A DNA stretch of 64,000 nt from a virus. Position numbers and translations under genes: made by a program. The notes beneath the pieces are model-generated. The model saw only the letters and a list, made by a program, of their open reading frames with translations, had not been told where the DNA came from and made no database searches. The stretch's first letter is position 1, and each line of letters opens with the position of its first letter. Location of the stretch: positions 62,001 through 126,000 of IMG/VR virus record IMGVR_UViG_3300032753_001573; one strand, 5' to 3'. Positions 51,166 through 59,673 of the stretch are shown here, piece after piece.

Positions 51166-51459
51166 TTACTTGTTCCAGTTGTTAACAGAACCGGCCCAAT
51201 TTGCCCAAGTCTTAGCAACTGTGTCGTTTAGCTGGCGAACCTGCTCAGCAAAGTTTGATAAACCATACTGCTTGGCTATCTTGGTGTTTGCCTCAGTTAC
51301 AGCTTCTCCAAAGCTTACAAAATCCTTCAAAGTCTTGCTGCTAGCCTCTGTGAGGTTATAGGTTAGCTTGCGATTGAACTCGGTAGCGGCTTCGCCAATT
51401 GCCTTGAGATTGAAGACATCTTCCTGTGTCTCTGTTGTGGTATCTGTAGTCTTGGTCAT
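51166..51459 (-). CDS. Small amphipathic helical late protein, phasin-like
   Basis: A 97-aa, almost all-helical protein (FNLKAIGEAATEFNRKL, TLKDFVSFGEAVTEANTKI, FAEQVRQLNDTVAKTWANW) with the composition of phasins, which coat polyhydroxyalkanoate granules. It has a late box, an AGGAG Shine-Dalgarno and a hairpin at its end, so it is probably abundant late in infection. Phasin similarity is by composition only. A scaffold or granule-coating role is possible. Confidence 0.6.
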   Translation of the reverse strand: MTKTTDTTTETQEDVFNLKAIGEAATEFNRKLTYNLTEASSKTLKDFVSFGEAVTEANTKIAKQYGLSNFAEQVRQLNDTVAKTWANWAGSVNNWNK

Positions 51460-51514
51460 GTTAAGTCTCCTCGATAATTGAGCAGTGGGTTCTTCCCACG
51501 CTTATAGTGTATGG

Positions 51515-51522
51515 TATTTATT
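51515..51522 (-). promoter_or_regulatory. T4-type late promoter box
   Basis: AATAAATA on the reverse strand, 55 nt before the start at 51459. The leader contains a GTGGG/CCCAC hairpin. Confidence 0.55.
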
Positions 51523-51558
51523 GTTGCAGTGCAACATAAATTGTGCATCGCACATGCA

Positions 51559-51587
51559 TTGACAGCATACCAGGTGTGTTGTAATAT
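51559..51587 (+). promoter_or_regulatory. Sigma70 promoter giving a leaderless message
   Basis: TTGACA (51559-51564), 17-bp spacer, TAATAT (51582-51587). The expected start is at or next to the ATG at 51593. Confidence 0.7.
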
Positions 51588-51592
51588 GTGTT

Positions 51593-51940
51593 ATGGAACA
51601 GGAAGAGATTGAGAAACATATCTATCAACTTAATCAGAGCATAAGATCTCTGTACAAATTTGAAATAAACAAAAAAGCCAAGAACCATAGTAACTATTAT
51701 GAATGGCAAACTTGTATAGATGAGTTAGGAGCAAAAGTCTTAATCTCTATGAAGAGTGGGCTTCCTCATAACGAGTGGATGATAATTTCACATCCAAATT
51801 ATAAAGTATATTTTCATAGAACATGGCCTGATTATGATAAAACTGGCGCCGATAGAATACTTGGCAGTTTGAAATTTAGTTGGGTAGGAGATATGAATCT
51901 GATGAAGCAGCACAGCATTTTTATGCAACTAAAAAACTAA
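51593..51940 (+). CDS. Hypothetical protein
   Basis: A 115-aa charged protein with a helical N-terminus (MEQEEIEKHIYQLNQSI) and a Trp/Tyr-rich remainder. No Shine-Dalgarno; the promoter spacing predicts a leaderless message. It is convergent with the Smr gene. No family recognised. Confidence 0.6.
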   Translation: MEQEEIEKHIYQLNQSIRSLYKFEINKKAKNHSNYYEWQTCIDELGAKVLISMKSGLPHNEWMIISHPNYKVYFHRTWPDYDKTGADRILGSLKFSWVGDMNLMKQHSIFMQLKN

Positions 51941-51948
51941 AAATATTT

Positions 51949-52341
51949 TTATAAATTGTTACGTTGTTTTAAGTGTACTCTAAAGCTACCTGCAGGACCA
52001 TTCTTTCGACCTAGAGGTTCCCATTCTCTAATAGTTTTTGTAGCTCTGCACCAACTTTCAAATTCTCTAGCTATTTGGCCGCTTTTGCCAGTTATGACCA
52101 CAACACTCTTGTCGCCATTCTTGTGATGCTGATCTATAAACTCTTTGAATCGCAGCCACGCTTCGTTTACAGGAAATCCGTGCAGATCCAGCTTGCGAGT
52201 AGTAACTTCGCTATAGGTATATTTTGGTATGAACGTGTCTCTGATATCTCGCAAATGAGATATATACCGTTGCCACATATCTCGATCTCTAGGATTAAGG
52301 GTATCTGAGGACTCGTTCATTGAATATACCTTGTGTTGCAT
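51949..52341 (-). CDS. Smr-domain protein (MutS2 C-terminal type)
   Basis: A 130-aa protein with RKLDLHGFPVNEAWLRFKEF (the LDLHG signature), VVVITGKSGQIAREF (compare TGxGxx) and AGSFRVHLK (the GxxxVxL end). Smr domains nick DNA or cleave RNA and are found on MutS2 and as stand-alone proteins. The start codon lies in one arm of the palindrome shared with the divergent gene at 52355. Confidence 0.82.
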   Translation of the reverse strand: MQHKVYSMNESSDTLNPRDRDMWQRYISHLRDIRDTFIPKYTYSEVTTRKLDLHGFPVNEAWLRFKEFIDQHHKNGDKSVVVITGKSGQIAREFESWCRATKTIREWEPLGRKNGPAGSFRVHLKQRNNL

Positions 52342-52358
52342 CTATAAATAATAGATGC
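52338..52358. promoter_or_regulatory. Palindrome joining two divergent start codons, with late box
   Basis: GCATCTAT-AAATA-ATAGATGC. The left arm contains the start codon of the reverse Smr gene and the right arm the ATG of the forward gene at 52355. The centre forms a late box TATAAATA (52343-52350) on the forward strand, with an expected start at about 52356. No Shine-Dalgarno serves either start. Confidence 0.6.
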
Positions 52359-52783
52359 AGATGAGAGAATTAATCAAGATACTAGAACAAGTAAATGATA
52401 GCAGTAACAAAATAACACGTTCTGCATTCATATACCTGCCTCCAAAAACCCCCAAAGACAAATTCGCACAATGCAGTACCTGCCAATTGTTTTTACCAAA
52501 TGCACAACGTTGCGGAATTTTTGGTAAGAGTGATGTTGTAAAGGCATCTGCATCTTGCGGATTATATCTACATGGCAAACCGCATGATGATCAACCAATA
52601 CAAGACATTGTCACACCAGAACAAGCAGGATATGTTGATCATGCTGTTAGATGTGAAAATTGCAGTTGGTACAAAGATCGGCAATGCGATCTATTCAAAC
52701 TGTTGAATAGCAAAATACCAGATGCATTTGATTGCGATCCAAACGTTGAACCACAGGCTTGTTGCAATGCCTGGCAAGAATGA
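52355..52783 (+). CDS. Cysteine-rich protein
   Basis: A 142-aa protein (or 140 aa from ATG 52361). It has a first Cys group CSTCQLFLPNAQRCG...SCG and a second CENCSWYKDRQC...CDPN...CC, a duplicated four-Cys layout similar to metal or Fe-S binding proteins such as high-potential iron-sulfur proteins. The late box overlaps its start. Whether it binds zinc or iron cannot be told. Confidence 0.6.
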   Translation: MQMRELIKILEQVNDSSNKITRSAFIYLPPKTPKDKFAQCSTCQLFLPNAQRCGIFGKSDVVKASASCGLYLHGKPHDDQPIQDIVTPEQAGYVDHAVRCENCSWYKDRQCDLFKLLNSKIPDAFDCDPNVEPQACCNAWQE

Positions 52784-52878
52784 CATTTGTATAATTTCAA
52801 TATTTGAACTATAATATAAGAGAGGACACGACACTCAACCCTCATAAAATATTCTGGTGTCATCTTAGGAGAACATAG

Positions 52879-53058
52879 ATGGCAAAAATCATTATAACAA
52901 CTGATTCAGGTAAGACTTTTACAGTTGACACCCTAGACAAATATTTGATGGATACAAGTGATCTTGGATTGCAGTCTACAATTGAGTTGTTTAAAATTAT
53001 AGCAGAAGAAGTAGCAGCATTACATAATGCTGAAAAAGATTCTGTGGGAGTTAAGTGA
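52879..53058 (+). CDS. Small hypothetical protein
   Basis: A 59-aa protein (ATG 52879, TGA 53056-53058) after AGGAGAAC. It is acidic and helical in its second half (TIELFKIIAEEVAALH). Its stop overlaps the ATG of the QueD-like gene (TGATG), so the two are translationally coupled. Confidence 0.62.
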   Translation: MAKIIITTDSGKTFTVDTLDKYLMDTSDLGLQSTIELFKIIAEEVAALHNAEKDSVGVK

Positions 53059-53528
53059 TGGCCAAGTACGTATCGACAAAAACTTACAAGCAGCTAGGAC
53101 CAGTAGCATATAGGCAGTGGCGTGCAGACAGTCATTGTAATCAGATCCATGGATATGCACTCAGCTTCCATTTTGAGTTTGAATCAGATACACTTGATGT
53201 TAGAAACTGGGTAATGGATTTTGGTGGATTAAAGCCATTGAAGAGTTTGTTAGAAGATTGGTTTGACCATACTCTACTAGTAGCAGCCGATGATCCACAG
53301 CGCGAACACCTGCTCAATCTAGGCAAGCTTGGGCTAGCTAAAATTACAGAAGTAGAAAAGACTGGATGCGAAGGGCTAGCAGATTTCCTCTATGAATATG
53401 TAAACACTATATTTTTGCCAAATTACGGTGAGAAAGATCGCATATGGTGTAGCAGAGTTGAAGTAAGAGAGACTGATGCCAACATGGCCATGAGGATCGG
53501 CCATAGAGAAGATCGAGAATTTGATTAA
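53058..53528 (+). CDS. queD: 6-carboxytetrahydropterin/6-pyruvoyltetrahydropterin synthase-like
   Basis: A 156-aa protein with DSHCNQIHGYALSFHFEF (zinc His and catalytic Cys-like block), VMDFGGLKPLK (compare VMDFGDLK) and DHTLLV (zinc-site His), the family landmarks. QueD makes 6-carboxytetrahydropterin, the second step towards preQ0, used for queuosine and for 7-deazaguanine DNA modification in phages. No other preQ0 genes are in the window, so it may feed the host pathway or work with genes elsewhere in the genome. Confidence 0.82.
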   Translation: MAKYVSTKTYKQLGPVAYRQWRADSHCNQIHGYALSFHFEFESDTLDVRNWVMDFGGLKPLKSLLEDWFDHTLLVAADDPQREHLLNLGKLGLAKITEVEKTGCEGLADFLYEYVNTIFLPNYGEKDRIWCSRVEVRETDANMAMRIGHREDREFD

Positions 53529-53706
53529 ATTAAACGTTTACCATCTAAAATACTGATAAAATAATATATGCCCGGCTAATATTATGCGCGGGTATATATT
53601 TCTGCGTCACTGTCTTAAATACAGTTGATGTCGAACGTGAAGGACTATAAAACGCCGCAATATTTATATAATTTTCCAATGATATCAACAAGATATTTTT
53701 GTAATA

Positions 53707-53733
53707 TTGACAGGCAGTCCTGCGCAGTATAAA
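53707..53733 (+). promoter_or_regulatory. Sigma70-like promoter of the SleB-type gene
   Basis: TTGACA (53707-53712), 15-bp spacer, TATAAA (53728-53733), followed by AAAAAAGGAAG before the ATG. The rest of 53529-53757 has no convincing gene; a weak GCCCG/CGGGT hairpin lies at about 53568-53592. Confidence 0.5.
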
Positions 53734-53757
53734 ACGTAAAAAAAGGAAGATTTAAGC

Positions 53758-54291
53758 ATGATAAAATTGATGAACGTTGCAGCCATCTGCACCTTATTAT
53801 TAACTGCCGCTGCTAGTGCAGCTGGTTATGATAGCGAATTGGAGGCATTGAACAAGAGATTTGTCGTTACTGATCCAGAAATTGCAAATGCCGATGCGTC
53901 GTCTAAAAGACAGATGACTTGCATTGCTCTAAATGTTTATTTTGAATCTAGAGGTACAATTGAACGACAGCAAGAAGGTGTAGCTTGGGTAGTCAAGAAT
54001 AGATCTAAGTCAAATAAGTTTGCAGGATCAAATATGTGTGATGTAGTATTTCAGAGAATGGGAGGATTTCCGCAATTTGCATGGATCGCACATCCAAGTA
54101 AGGGATATGAATCTGGATCTTGGAAGCAAGCCCAGGCTATTGCAAAAGGTGTATTTTATGATAGAATACCGGATCCAACCCACGGCGCATTAAGTTTTCA
54201 TGAAGTTAATCTTCCTGCAAAGTTTAGGAAATATGACAGAGGCGGATTGAGAATTGGAAGCCACGTATTCTATAACATAGCTGCTAAATAG
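53758..54291 (+). CDS. Secreted SleB-type cell-wall hydrolase
   Basis: A 177-aa protein with a signal peptide (MIKLMNVAAICTLLLTAAAS) and the Hydrolase_2/SleB domain: CIALNVYFESRGTIERQQ, then GVAWVVKNRS and later GALSFHEVN. The Glu in YFESRG is the probable catalytic acid of this lytic-transglycosylase-like family, common in alphaproteobacteria and their phages. It is the third wall-degrading enzyme in the window. Confidence 0.82.
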   Translation: MIKLMNVAAICTLLLTAAASAAGYDSELEALNKRFVVTDPEIANADASSKRQMTCIALNVYFESRGTIERQQEGVAWVVKNRSKSNKFAGSNMCDVVFQRMGGFPQFAWIAHPSKGYESGSWKQAQAIAKGVFYDRIPDPTHGALSFHEVNLPAKFRKYDRGGLRIGSHVFYNIAAK

Positions 54292-54320
54292 TTGGCAATT
54301 ATCATCGAGGAATAAAGCCA

Positions 54321-55460
54321 ATGAGCATTTATCAGCCAATACCAACTTATTACAGAGTTACCTGGACAGCAAATAGCCCAACCGACTATACTGGTACAGG
54401 AGGTGTAACTCCATTCGGCAGTGTGCAGATGAATAACACTGTAGCAATCACTAGCACTGCTAGCAATCCCACTATGACCAACGGCGACATTATCATGTGC
54501 AACGATACTATGATAGGTCCGTTCACTGGTTCTAGCGGTTTAAGTGATGTGATTAACGCTTTCAACGCTATGACACAGTTTACAGGTGTAATGGCATCAC
54601 AAGACTTCACTGGTTATCTAACTCTGCAGAGCATTGATCCAGTGAGCGCATTTATCAGTCTCAGCAACTTCAGTGGTACACCGCTAACCACTTTGGGATT
54701 GCCAGATGGTGGATATGGTTTAGGTAATCCAATCTACGGCGGTAGTTTCTCAAGTCCAAATAATAATGATAATGTTGTTATTAACGGAACAACTGTTACC
54801 TTTGTTACCGGTTCACTGACTATAGCTGGTGTGATACGCACTATCAACAGTTACACGGCAAGCACCAATGTTGCTGCTATACAATTTGGTAACAGAATAC
54901 AACTTAACAGTCTAGATGGAGATCCAATATACTTTGGTGCAGGATCATCCGGAACCAGTGCTGCTATAGGATTTGCCGATAATACAGCATACGGCGGCAA
55001 CATGACTCTAGCACAAGCTGTTGCGATAGATCAAGGTAGGCTTCGTTGGAAAGGTATGGTAGATACCGTTGAAACCACTCTTACACCAGTCTATTGGGAT
55101 TCTATTGCTATGACAGGTAGTACTACAGACGGCGACAGTTTACCAACTACGCTTAGTTGGACTATAGGTGTCAGTCATCCAGAACAGTTGGTAACAGCTA
55201 CTCTTGCAGGCGAGCCAGAAACAGTTGGCACTATGCTGTATGGTACTGCTGCATTGACTCGTATGCTAGCTAGAGCATTAACTGGTACTTGGTCTGAGAA
55301 TAGGAAGGTATATAACAATACTTTAACTGTAAGGGGTGCGTATGCTCTTAGAGAGAATCCCATAATCATACAGTTTGTCACAGCTGGTCCTCTTGATACT
55401 CCTGCCAATATACATAAAATAGAAGGCAACTTGGACGTTGAGTTGATACCAAATACTTGA
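54321..55460 (+). CDS. Virion structural protein, fibre-like
   Basis: A 379-aa, weakly charged beta-rich protein. It contains two similar blocks, TIMTNGDIIMCNDT-style strands followed by IDPVSAFISLSNFSGTPL then GLPDGGYGLGNPIYGGSF, and later IQLNSLDGDPIYFGAGSSG, suggesting an internal duplication. Codon use and composition match the other virion-type genes here. Role in tail or head not determinable. Confidence 0.6.
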   Translation: MSIYQPIPTYYRVTWTANSPTDYTGTGGVTPFGSVQMNNTVAITSTASNPTMTNGDIIMCNDTMIGPFTGSSGLSDVINAFNAMTQFTGVMASQDFTGYLTLQSIDPVSAFISLSNFSGTPLTTLGLPDGGYGLGNPIYGGSFSSPNNNDNVVINGTTVTFVTGSLTIAGVIRTINSYTASTNVAAIQFGNRIQLNSLDGDPIYFGAGSSGTSAAIGFADNTAYGGNMTLAQAVAIDQGRLRWKGMVDTVETTLTPVYWDSIAMTGSTTDGDSLPTTLSWTIGVSHPEQLVTATLAGEPETVGTMLYGTAALTRMLARALTGTWSENRKVYNNTLTVRGAYALRENPIIIQFVTAGPLDTPANIHKIEGNLDVELIPNT

Positions 55461-55512
55461 TGTATTGCTATCACATGTGGTATAATAGCATCATTGTGAT
55501 TGGATAAATTTG

Positions 55513-57270
55513 ATGTTAACAACCATTTTGATGTTCATAGCTGCTGTTTGTCTAAGTGCTATAGCTGGTTATTACAGCGTAGTAGGAATGACCAGCATCT
55601 TCAGTGGAGCACTAATTCCTATCATATTGATGACAGGAACACTAGAAGCTAGCAAACTGATAGTAGCTAGTTGGTTATCAAACAATTGGAACAAAACGCA
55701 TCTAGTATTGAGGTCATATTTAACTGTAGCTGTTTTGATACTCATGTTTATAACCAGCATGGGTATATTTGGCTTCTTGAGTAAATCGCACCTAGAGCAA
55801 GCTGCTGCAGGTGCAGAGCAACAAGCTCAGATACAACGTATTAAGGAAGAAATTGATAGACAGAATTCTATAATATCTGCAGCCAAGCAGAAGTTGTCTA
55901 ATCTAAGTGCCGACAGCTCAGCTGGCGATGTTGCTATCGATGAACGTATAGCACAGGCCAACAAGATAATTGACGATGCTAATCAACGTGCGCAACCTCA
56001 AATAGATGCTCAGCAGAAGATTATAGATCAAGAAAACTCTAAAATTGAATTGAGAGTTAAAAGTGTACAGACACAAATTGATGATATAGACAAGCAAGTT
56101 GCTACTTTAGATAGCATAGTCAAATCATTAGTAGATCAAGGTAAAACTGGACCTGCGCAATACAAGCAGCAGCAGCAAAAATCAGATAGAGACCGTCTAG
56201 CAAAGCAAAAAGCTGATTTGATAAAACAGATAGATGATATACGTAATGCTCCAGACGGCATAATCGATGCTGCAAAATCTGAAATCGCAAAGGTAAGATC
56301 CAGTGTTGATACTGAAGTTAAACAGGCTAAGGATACTATCAACAAAATGACTGCCCAACTTGGGCAGAATGTTGATACCAACAAAGTACAGGTTGAATCT
56401 GATCAACTCAATGCCAAGATAAAAGAAGCCAACGATCAGTTAGATCAGTTAACAACTACAAAGTTTAAGTTAGAGAGTGATAATCGCAAACTGGAAGTAG
56501 AAGTTGGACCAATCAAATACATAGCCCAGATGATCTACGGAGACAGCATAGATCAGAACCTATTAGAACGGGCAGTTCGCTGGGTTATTATGACACTGAT
56601 ATTTGTGTTTGATCCGCTTGCAGTGCTGATGTTGATAGCCGCTAATCAAAATATCGCCAGATGGAAAAAATCTAGATTAGGACCTAATGAAAATGACGTT
56701 GATTTAGATCAAATTAAAGATATAAAAGAATCACAGCAGTTTGGTAACTCTTTAGCAATTGAAATAAATCTCAAAGAAGTATCGTATGAAACTGATGCCA
56801 TTTTGGTTAATGAGATTGAAAAAGCTTTATCTGATATACATGAATCTAATGTAGAAATATTGGAAGATCTAACACCAATGGAATTTCCAAGTATTTCAAC
56901 TGACATACAGAATTCTGCTGTCGATACACAAATTCAGGATGACAAATCTTCAAAAATAGTGTTTAATGATTTTGATGAGGAGCAGTCGAAGTATGTTACG
57001 ATTGAGCAGCAAGAACCAACTGCAGCTGACGGATTTAAATCTCCGGTTGAACAGCAAATTGTCGAAGAGCTTTCGGTAGTTGTTGCGGATACTGAACAAA
57101 TACTTGCTAAATTACAGCAGGACCATGCTGATGAAAATTTACCACAATCAACCAATATTATTGAACAACAGACTGTTGAAGAACTATCTGTTGCTGTGGC
57201 AGACACTGAAAAATTACTTGCTAAACTACAGCAGGCACATGCAGATCGTATGAGGAAATATACTCCTTGA
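55513..57270 (+). CDS. Large membrane protein with central coiled coil
   Basis: A 585-aa protein. The N-terminal 90 residues carry three membrane segments (TILMFIAAVCLSAIAGYY, IFSGALIPIILMTGTLEA, AVLILMFITSMGIFGFL), followed by about 240 residues of coiled coil. A fourth membrane segment (WVIMTLIFVFDPLAVLMLIAA) lies near 360, followed by an acidic cytosolic tail. The tail ends in two copies of a 28-residue repeat. Proteins of this layout recur in T4-like marine phages. A role in envelope remodelling is a guess. Confidence 0.68.
   Translation: MLTTILMFIAAVCLSAIAGYYSVVGMTSIFSGALIPIILMTGTLEASKLIVASWLSNNWNKTHLVLRSYLTVAVLILMFITSMGIFGFLSKSHLEQAAAGAEQQAQIQRIKEEIDRQNSIISAAKQKLSNLSADSSAGDVAIDERIAQANKIIDDANQRAQPQIDAQQKIIDQENSKIELRVKSVQTQIDDIDKQVATLDSIVKSLVDQGKTGPAQYKQQQQKSDRDRLAKQKADLIKQIDDIRNAPDGIIDAAKSEIAKVRSSVDTEVKQAKDTINKMTAQLGQNVDTNKVQVESDQLNAKIKEANDQLDQLTTTKFKLESDNRKLEVEVGPIKYIAQMIYGDSIDQNLLERAVRWVIMTLIFVFDPLAVLMLIAANQNIARWKKSRLGPNENDVDLDQIKDIKESQQFGNSLAIEINLKEVSYETDAILVNEIEKALSDIHESNVEILEDLTPMEFPSISTDIQNSAVDTQIQDDKSSKIVFNDFDEEQSKYVTIEQQEPTAADGFKSPVEQQIVEELSVVVADTEQILAKLQQDHADENLPQSTNIIEQQTVEELSVAVADTEKLLAKLQQAHADRMRKYTP
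57049..57246 (+). repeat. Two-copy coding repeat in the membrane protein tail
   Basis: Copies at 57049-57132 and 57163-57246 (period 114 nt) encode EQQ-x-VEELSV-x-VADTE-x2-LAKLQQ-x-HAD, 28 residues each, with few substitutions. Confidence 0.75.
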
Positions 57271-57281
57271 CCTCTTTGATC

Positions 57282-57289
57282 AATAAATA
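57282..57289 (+). promoter_or_regulatory. T4-type late promoter box before clpX
   Basis: AATAAATA, 14 nt before the first ATG of clpX at 57304. It suggests late expression of the protease subunit. Confidence 0.45.
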
Positions 57290-57303
57290 GAAATTATAGG
57301 AAA

Positions 57304-58569
57304 ATGAATATGGCAGGACAGAACAAGATCCTACGTCAATGCAGCTTCTGCGGCAAAAACCAGCTACAAGTGCAGAAACTAATCAATGGCAATGATGTGT
57401 ATATTTGCAATGAATGTGTAGATCTTTGTCACAGCATATTGTCGCAGGATGACGACTCAAAGCCGTCAAAGACTGACAAACGTATGATACCAGAGGTTAT
57501 CAAATCCTATTTGGATGAAAGAGTAATAGGCCAAGATACAGCAAAGACTATATTGAGTGTAGCAATTTACAACCACCTACAAAGGGTAGAGAATCCTATT
57601 GTAGACGGAGTAGAATTAGATAAGAGCAACCTATTGTTCATTGGACCCAGTGGTAGTGGTAAGACTTATTTGATACAAAATGTCAGTAAGCTACTTGATA
57701 TTCCTTTTGTAATTATCGATGCTACCAGTCTAACTGAAAGTGGTTATGTTGGATTAGATGTTGAGGATTGTATAGCACGTTTATATCAAGCATCAGGTGG
57801 GGATATTGATAAAACTCAGCGTGGCATTGTTTATATAGACGAGATTGACAAGAAAGGTCGTAAAGGAGAGAACGCTAGTATTACTCGCGATGTAAGCGGC
57901 GAGGGTGTGCAGCAAGCTCTTCTGAAAATGATCGAAGGTTGCGAAGTCAAAGTGCCTCCGCAGGGAGGTCGCAAGAATCCTCACGGCGAATATGTAACAG
58001 TGGATACCAAAAACATCTTGTTTATATTGGGCGGAGCGTTTGTTGGTATTGAAGATGTTGTTAGCAAGCGTCTAGATACCAATAACACTGGTATAGGATT
58101 TATGGCCACAATGCCTGGTGATAAACCAGACCCAGAACAAGTTCGCAAGATGATGAGGTCTGTAAAACATGAGGATGTAGCTAAGTTTGGTTTGATTCCA
58201 GAATTAATTGGACGTCTACCAATTATTGTTCCGTTTGATCACCTAAAAGAAGAGGATTTGATCAGAATTCTAACAGAGCCTAAGAATGCTGTAGTCAAGC
58301 AATTCCAAAAACAATTTGAACTTGATAATGTTAGGTTAGAGTTTAGGGATGCTGCATTGAAAGCGATAGCAGAACAAGCTATCGAAAAGAAAACTGGTGC
58401 TCGAGGATTGCGTAGCATCATAGAGAACATCCTGTTGCCCGCGCAGTTTGAATTACCGTCTCTGCAGGACAAGGGTGTAAGTACCGTGGTGGTCACGGAA
58501 AGCTGCGTCACTGATGGTCAGGACCCAGTTAAAATTTACAGGAGTGAAACAGAAGTTGCCAATAATTAA
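57304..58569 (+). CDS. clpX: ClpX unfoldase, full length
   Basis: A 421-aa complete ClpX. The N-terminal C4 zinc domain (C13, C16, C35, C38) binds adaptors. Walker A is GPSGSGKT (114-121), pore-1 loop GYVG (147-150), Walker [10 protein letters not shown], arginine finger in [11 protein letters not shown] and sensor 2 in GARGLR. The ClpP-docking loop GIGF (263-266) is kept, so it can dock on host ClpP. The loop that in E. coli reads RKH and contacts the ssrA tag terminus reads RKN (223-225). It overlaps infC. Phage tmRNA, ClpS and Hsp20 are also encoded nearby. Confidence 0.93.
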   Translation: MNMAGQNKILRQCSFCGKNQLQVQKLINGNDVYICNECVDLCHSILSQDDDSKPSKTDKRMIPEVIKSYLDERVIGQDTAKTILSVAIYNHLQRVENPIVDGVELDKSNLLFIGPSGSGKTYLIQNVSKLLDIPFVIIDATSLTESGYVGLDVEDCIARLYQASGGDIDKTQRGIVYIDEIDKKGRKGENASITRDVSGEGVQQALLKMIEGCEVKVPPQGGRKNPHGEYVTVDTKNILFILGGAFVGIEDVVSKRLDTNNTGIGFMATMPGDKPDPEQVRKMMRSVKHEDVAKFGLIPELIGRLPIIVPFDHLKEEDLIRILTEPKNAVVKQFQKQFELDNVRLEFRDAALKAIAEQAIEKKTGARGLRSIIENILLPAQFELPSLQDKGVSTVVVTESCVTDGQDPVKIYRSETEVANN

Positions 58570-59134
58570 TGGTGTTGCGAATCCTAGAGACCGCAGGCAG
58601 GCTGGAGATCTAATAAAGGATCAATATGCTGCAAATTATAACATACGACATCCGCAAGTTCGGTTAGTTGGAGATGATGGTTCTAATCATGGTGTCATAG
58701 ATACAAAACAAGCTATTGCTATGGCTCAGTTAGAAGATTTGGATCTAGTGCTAGTAAATACTTCTGCAAATCCTCCTGTCGCAAGGATATGCGACTATAA
58801 CAAGTTCATCTATGAGCAAAAGCGACACAAGAAAGAGCAAGATCGCAAGCTCAGAGAGCATGCCATCGTTGTCAAAGAAATACAGTTGCGACCCAGCATC
58901 AGCAATCATGATCTAGATATCAAGCTACAGCATGCTCGAGAATGGTTGGCAGACAATTGCAAGATCAAGATTGTGGTCAAATTCAGAGGGCGTGAGATGG
59001 CCTACAAATCCAAAGGATTTGAGATGATCAACAACTTTGTTGACAAGCTCGGTTGCAAGATTGAAAAGGCACCCGATATGAATAACAATACTTTGATAGC
59101 TATGGTAGCACCTGGTGCCAAAACTACCAAATAA
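58556..59134 (+). CDS. infC: Translation initiation factor IF-3
   Basis: About 192 aa. It has the N-terminal domain block VRLVGDDGSNHGVIDTKQAI (compare VRLIGxDGEQxGVVS), LVLVNTSANPPVARICDYNKF, and the C-terminal domain KEIQLRPSISNHDLDIKL and VKFRGREMAYKSKGFEMI. No good ATG exists. TTG 58556 has AGGAG 11 nt upstream, and the frame is open to 58514 inside clpX. IF-3 binds the 30S subunit and checks start codons. With phage bS21 it could bias ribosomes to phage or leaderless mRNAs. Confidence 0.85.
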   Translation: MPIINGVANPRDRRQAGDLIKDQYAANYNIRHPQVRLVGDDGSNHGVIDTKQAIAMAQLEDLDLVLVNTSANPPVARICDYNKFIYEQKRHKKEQDRKLREHAIVVKEIQLRPSISNHDLDIKLQHAREWLADNCKIKIVVKFRGREMAYKSKGFEMINNFVDKLGCKIEKAPDMNNNTLIAMVAPGAKTTK

Positions 59135-59136
59135 AT

Positions 59137-59166
59137 TTGACAATCACTTGTTAGAAATGGTATACA
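59137..59166 (+). promoter_or_regulatory. Sigma70 promoter of the bS21 gene
   Basis: TTGACA (59137-59142), 18-bp spacer, TATACA (59161-59166), 28 nt before the ATG at 59195. Confidence 0.72.
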
Positions 59167-59194
59167 TAAACGATCCAATTAGGAATGAGGAATC

Positions 59195-59506
59195 ATGAGC
59201 GACGATATTTTCTTTGGCAAACGCGGCATATCAGTTAAGGTTTTTAATAATAACATTAACGGTGCCCTAACGCAGCTTAAACGCAAGGTTAATGCCGAAG
59301 GCATCAATAAGGAACTACGCAAGCGAGAATGCTTTGAACCAAACACTGCAAAACGTAGGCGCAAGTTGGCTGAAGCACAGATACGTTGGAAGAAGAAGTA
59401 CGATCAAATTATGGAAGTACCTAAGCCCAAACGCAAGCTGAAGAAGAGGCAGTTGAAACAGCAGCAGGCGTCTGCAAATAATTCTTCTACAACTGTTCAG
59501 ACATAA
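59195..59506 (+). CDS. rpsU: Ribosomal protein bS21-like
   Basis: A 103-aa, strongly basic protein. GISVKVFNNNINGALTQLKR, then KELRKRECFEP and AKRRRKLAEAQIRWKK match bS21 along its length (compare VxVxENEPFxxALRRFKR and the Arg/Lys-rich helix). It has an extra Lys/Gln-rich tail of about 25 residues. bS21 sits by the anti-Shine-Dalgarno of 16S rRNA. Phage copies are known from large and pelagic phages and probably replace the host protein. Confidence 0.88.
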   Translation: MSDDIFFGKRGISVKVFNNNINGALTQLKRKVNAEGINKELRKRECFEPNTAKRRRKLAEAQIRWKKKYDQIMEVPKPKRKLKKRQLKQQQASANNSSTTVQT

Positions 59507-59540
59507 TATCTAGTATCACAACAAAGTTTGTATCATGCTT

Positions 59541-59571
59541 ATGTGGACGAGATAAACTCGTCCACATTTTC
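59541..59571 (+). terminator. Rho-independent terminator after bS21
   Basis: ATGTGGACGAG and CTCGTCCACAT form a perfect 11-bp stem with a 5-nt loop (ATAAA), followed by TTTC. Confidence 0.85.
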
Positions 59572-59582
59572 TTATCTAGGTC

Positions 59583-59611
59583 TTGACAATTGTTACTTCA
59601 ATGACTACATA
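59583..59611 (+). promoter_or_regulatory. Sigma70 promoter of the Hsp20 gene
   Basis: TTGACA (59583-59588), 17-bp spacer, TACATA (59606-59611). Confidence 0.6.
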
Positions 59612-59673
59612 TATTGTGTAGGATGCCAATAGGGTCCTACATTAACTTTCTTGCTTAACAAAGGAGAAACACT

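Noticed and set aside
53629-53733. 34-codon frame before the SleB-type gene
   Set aside because: It has no ribosome site and covers the sigma70 promoter of the next gene.
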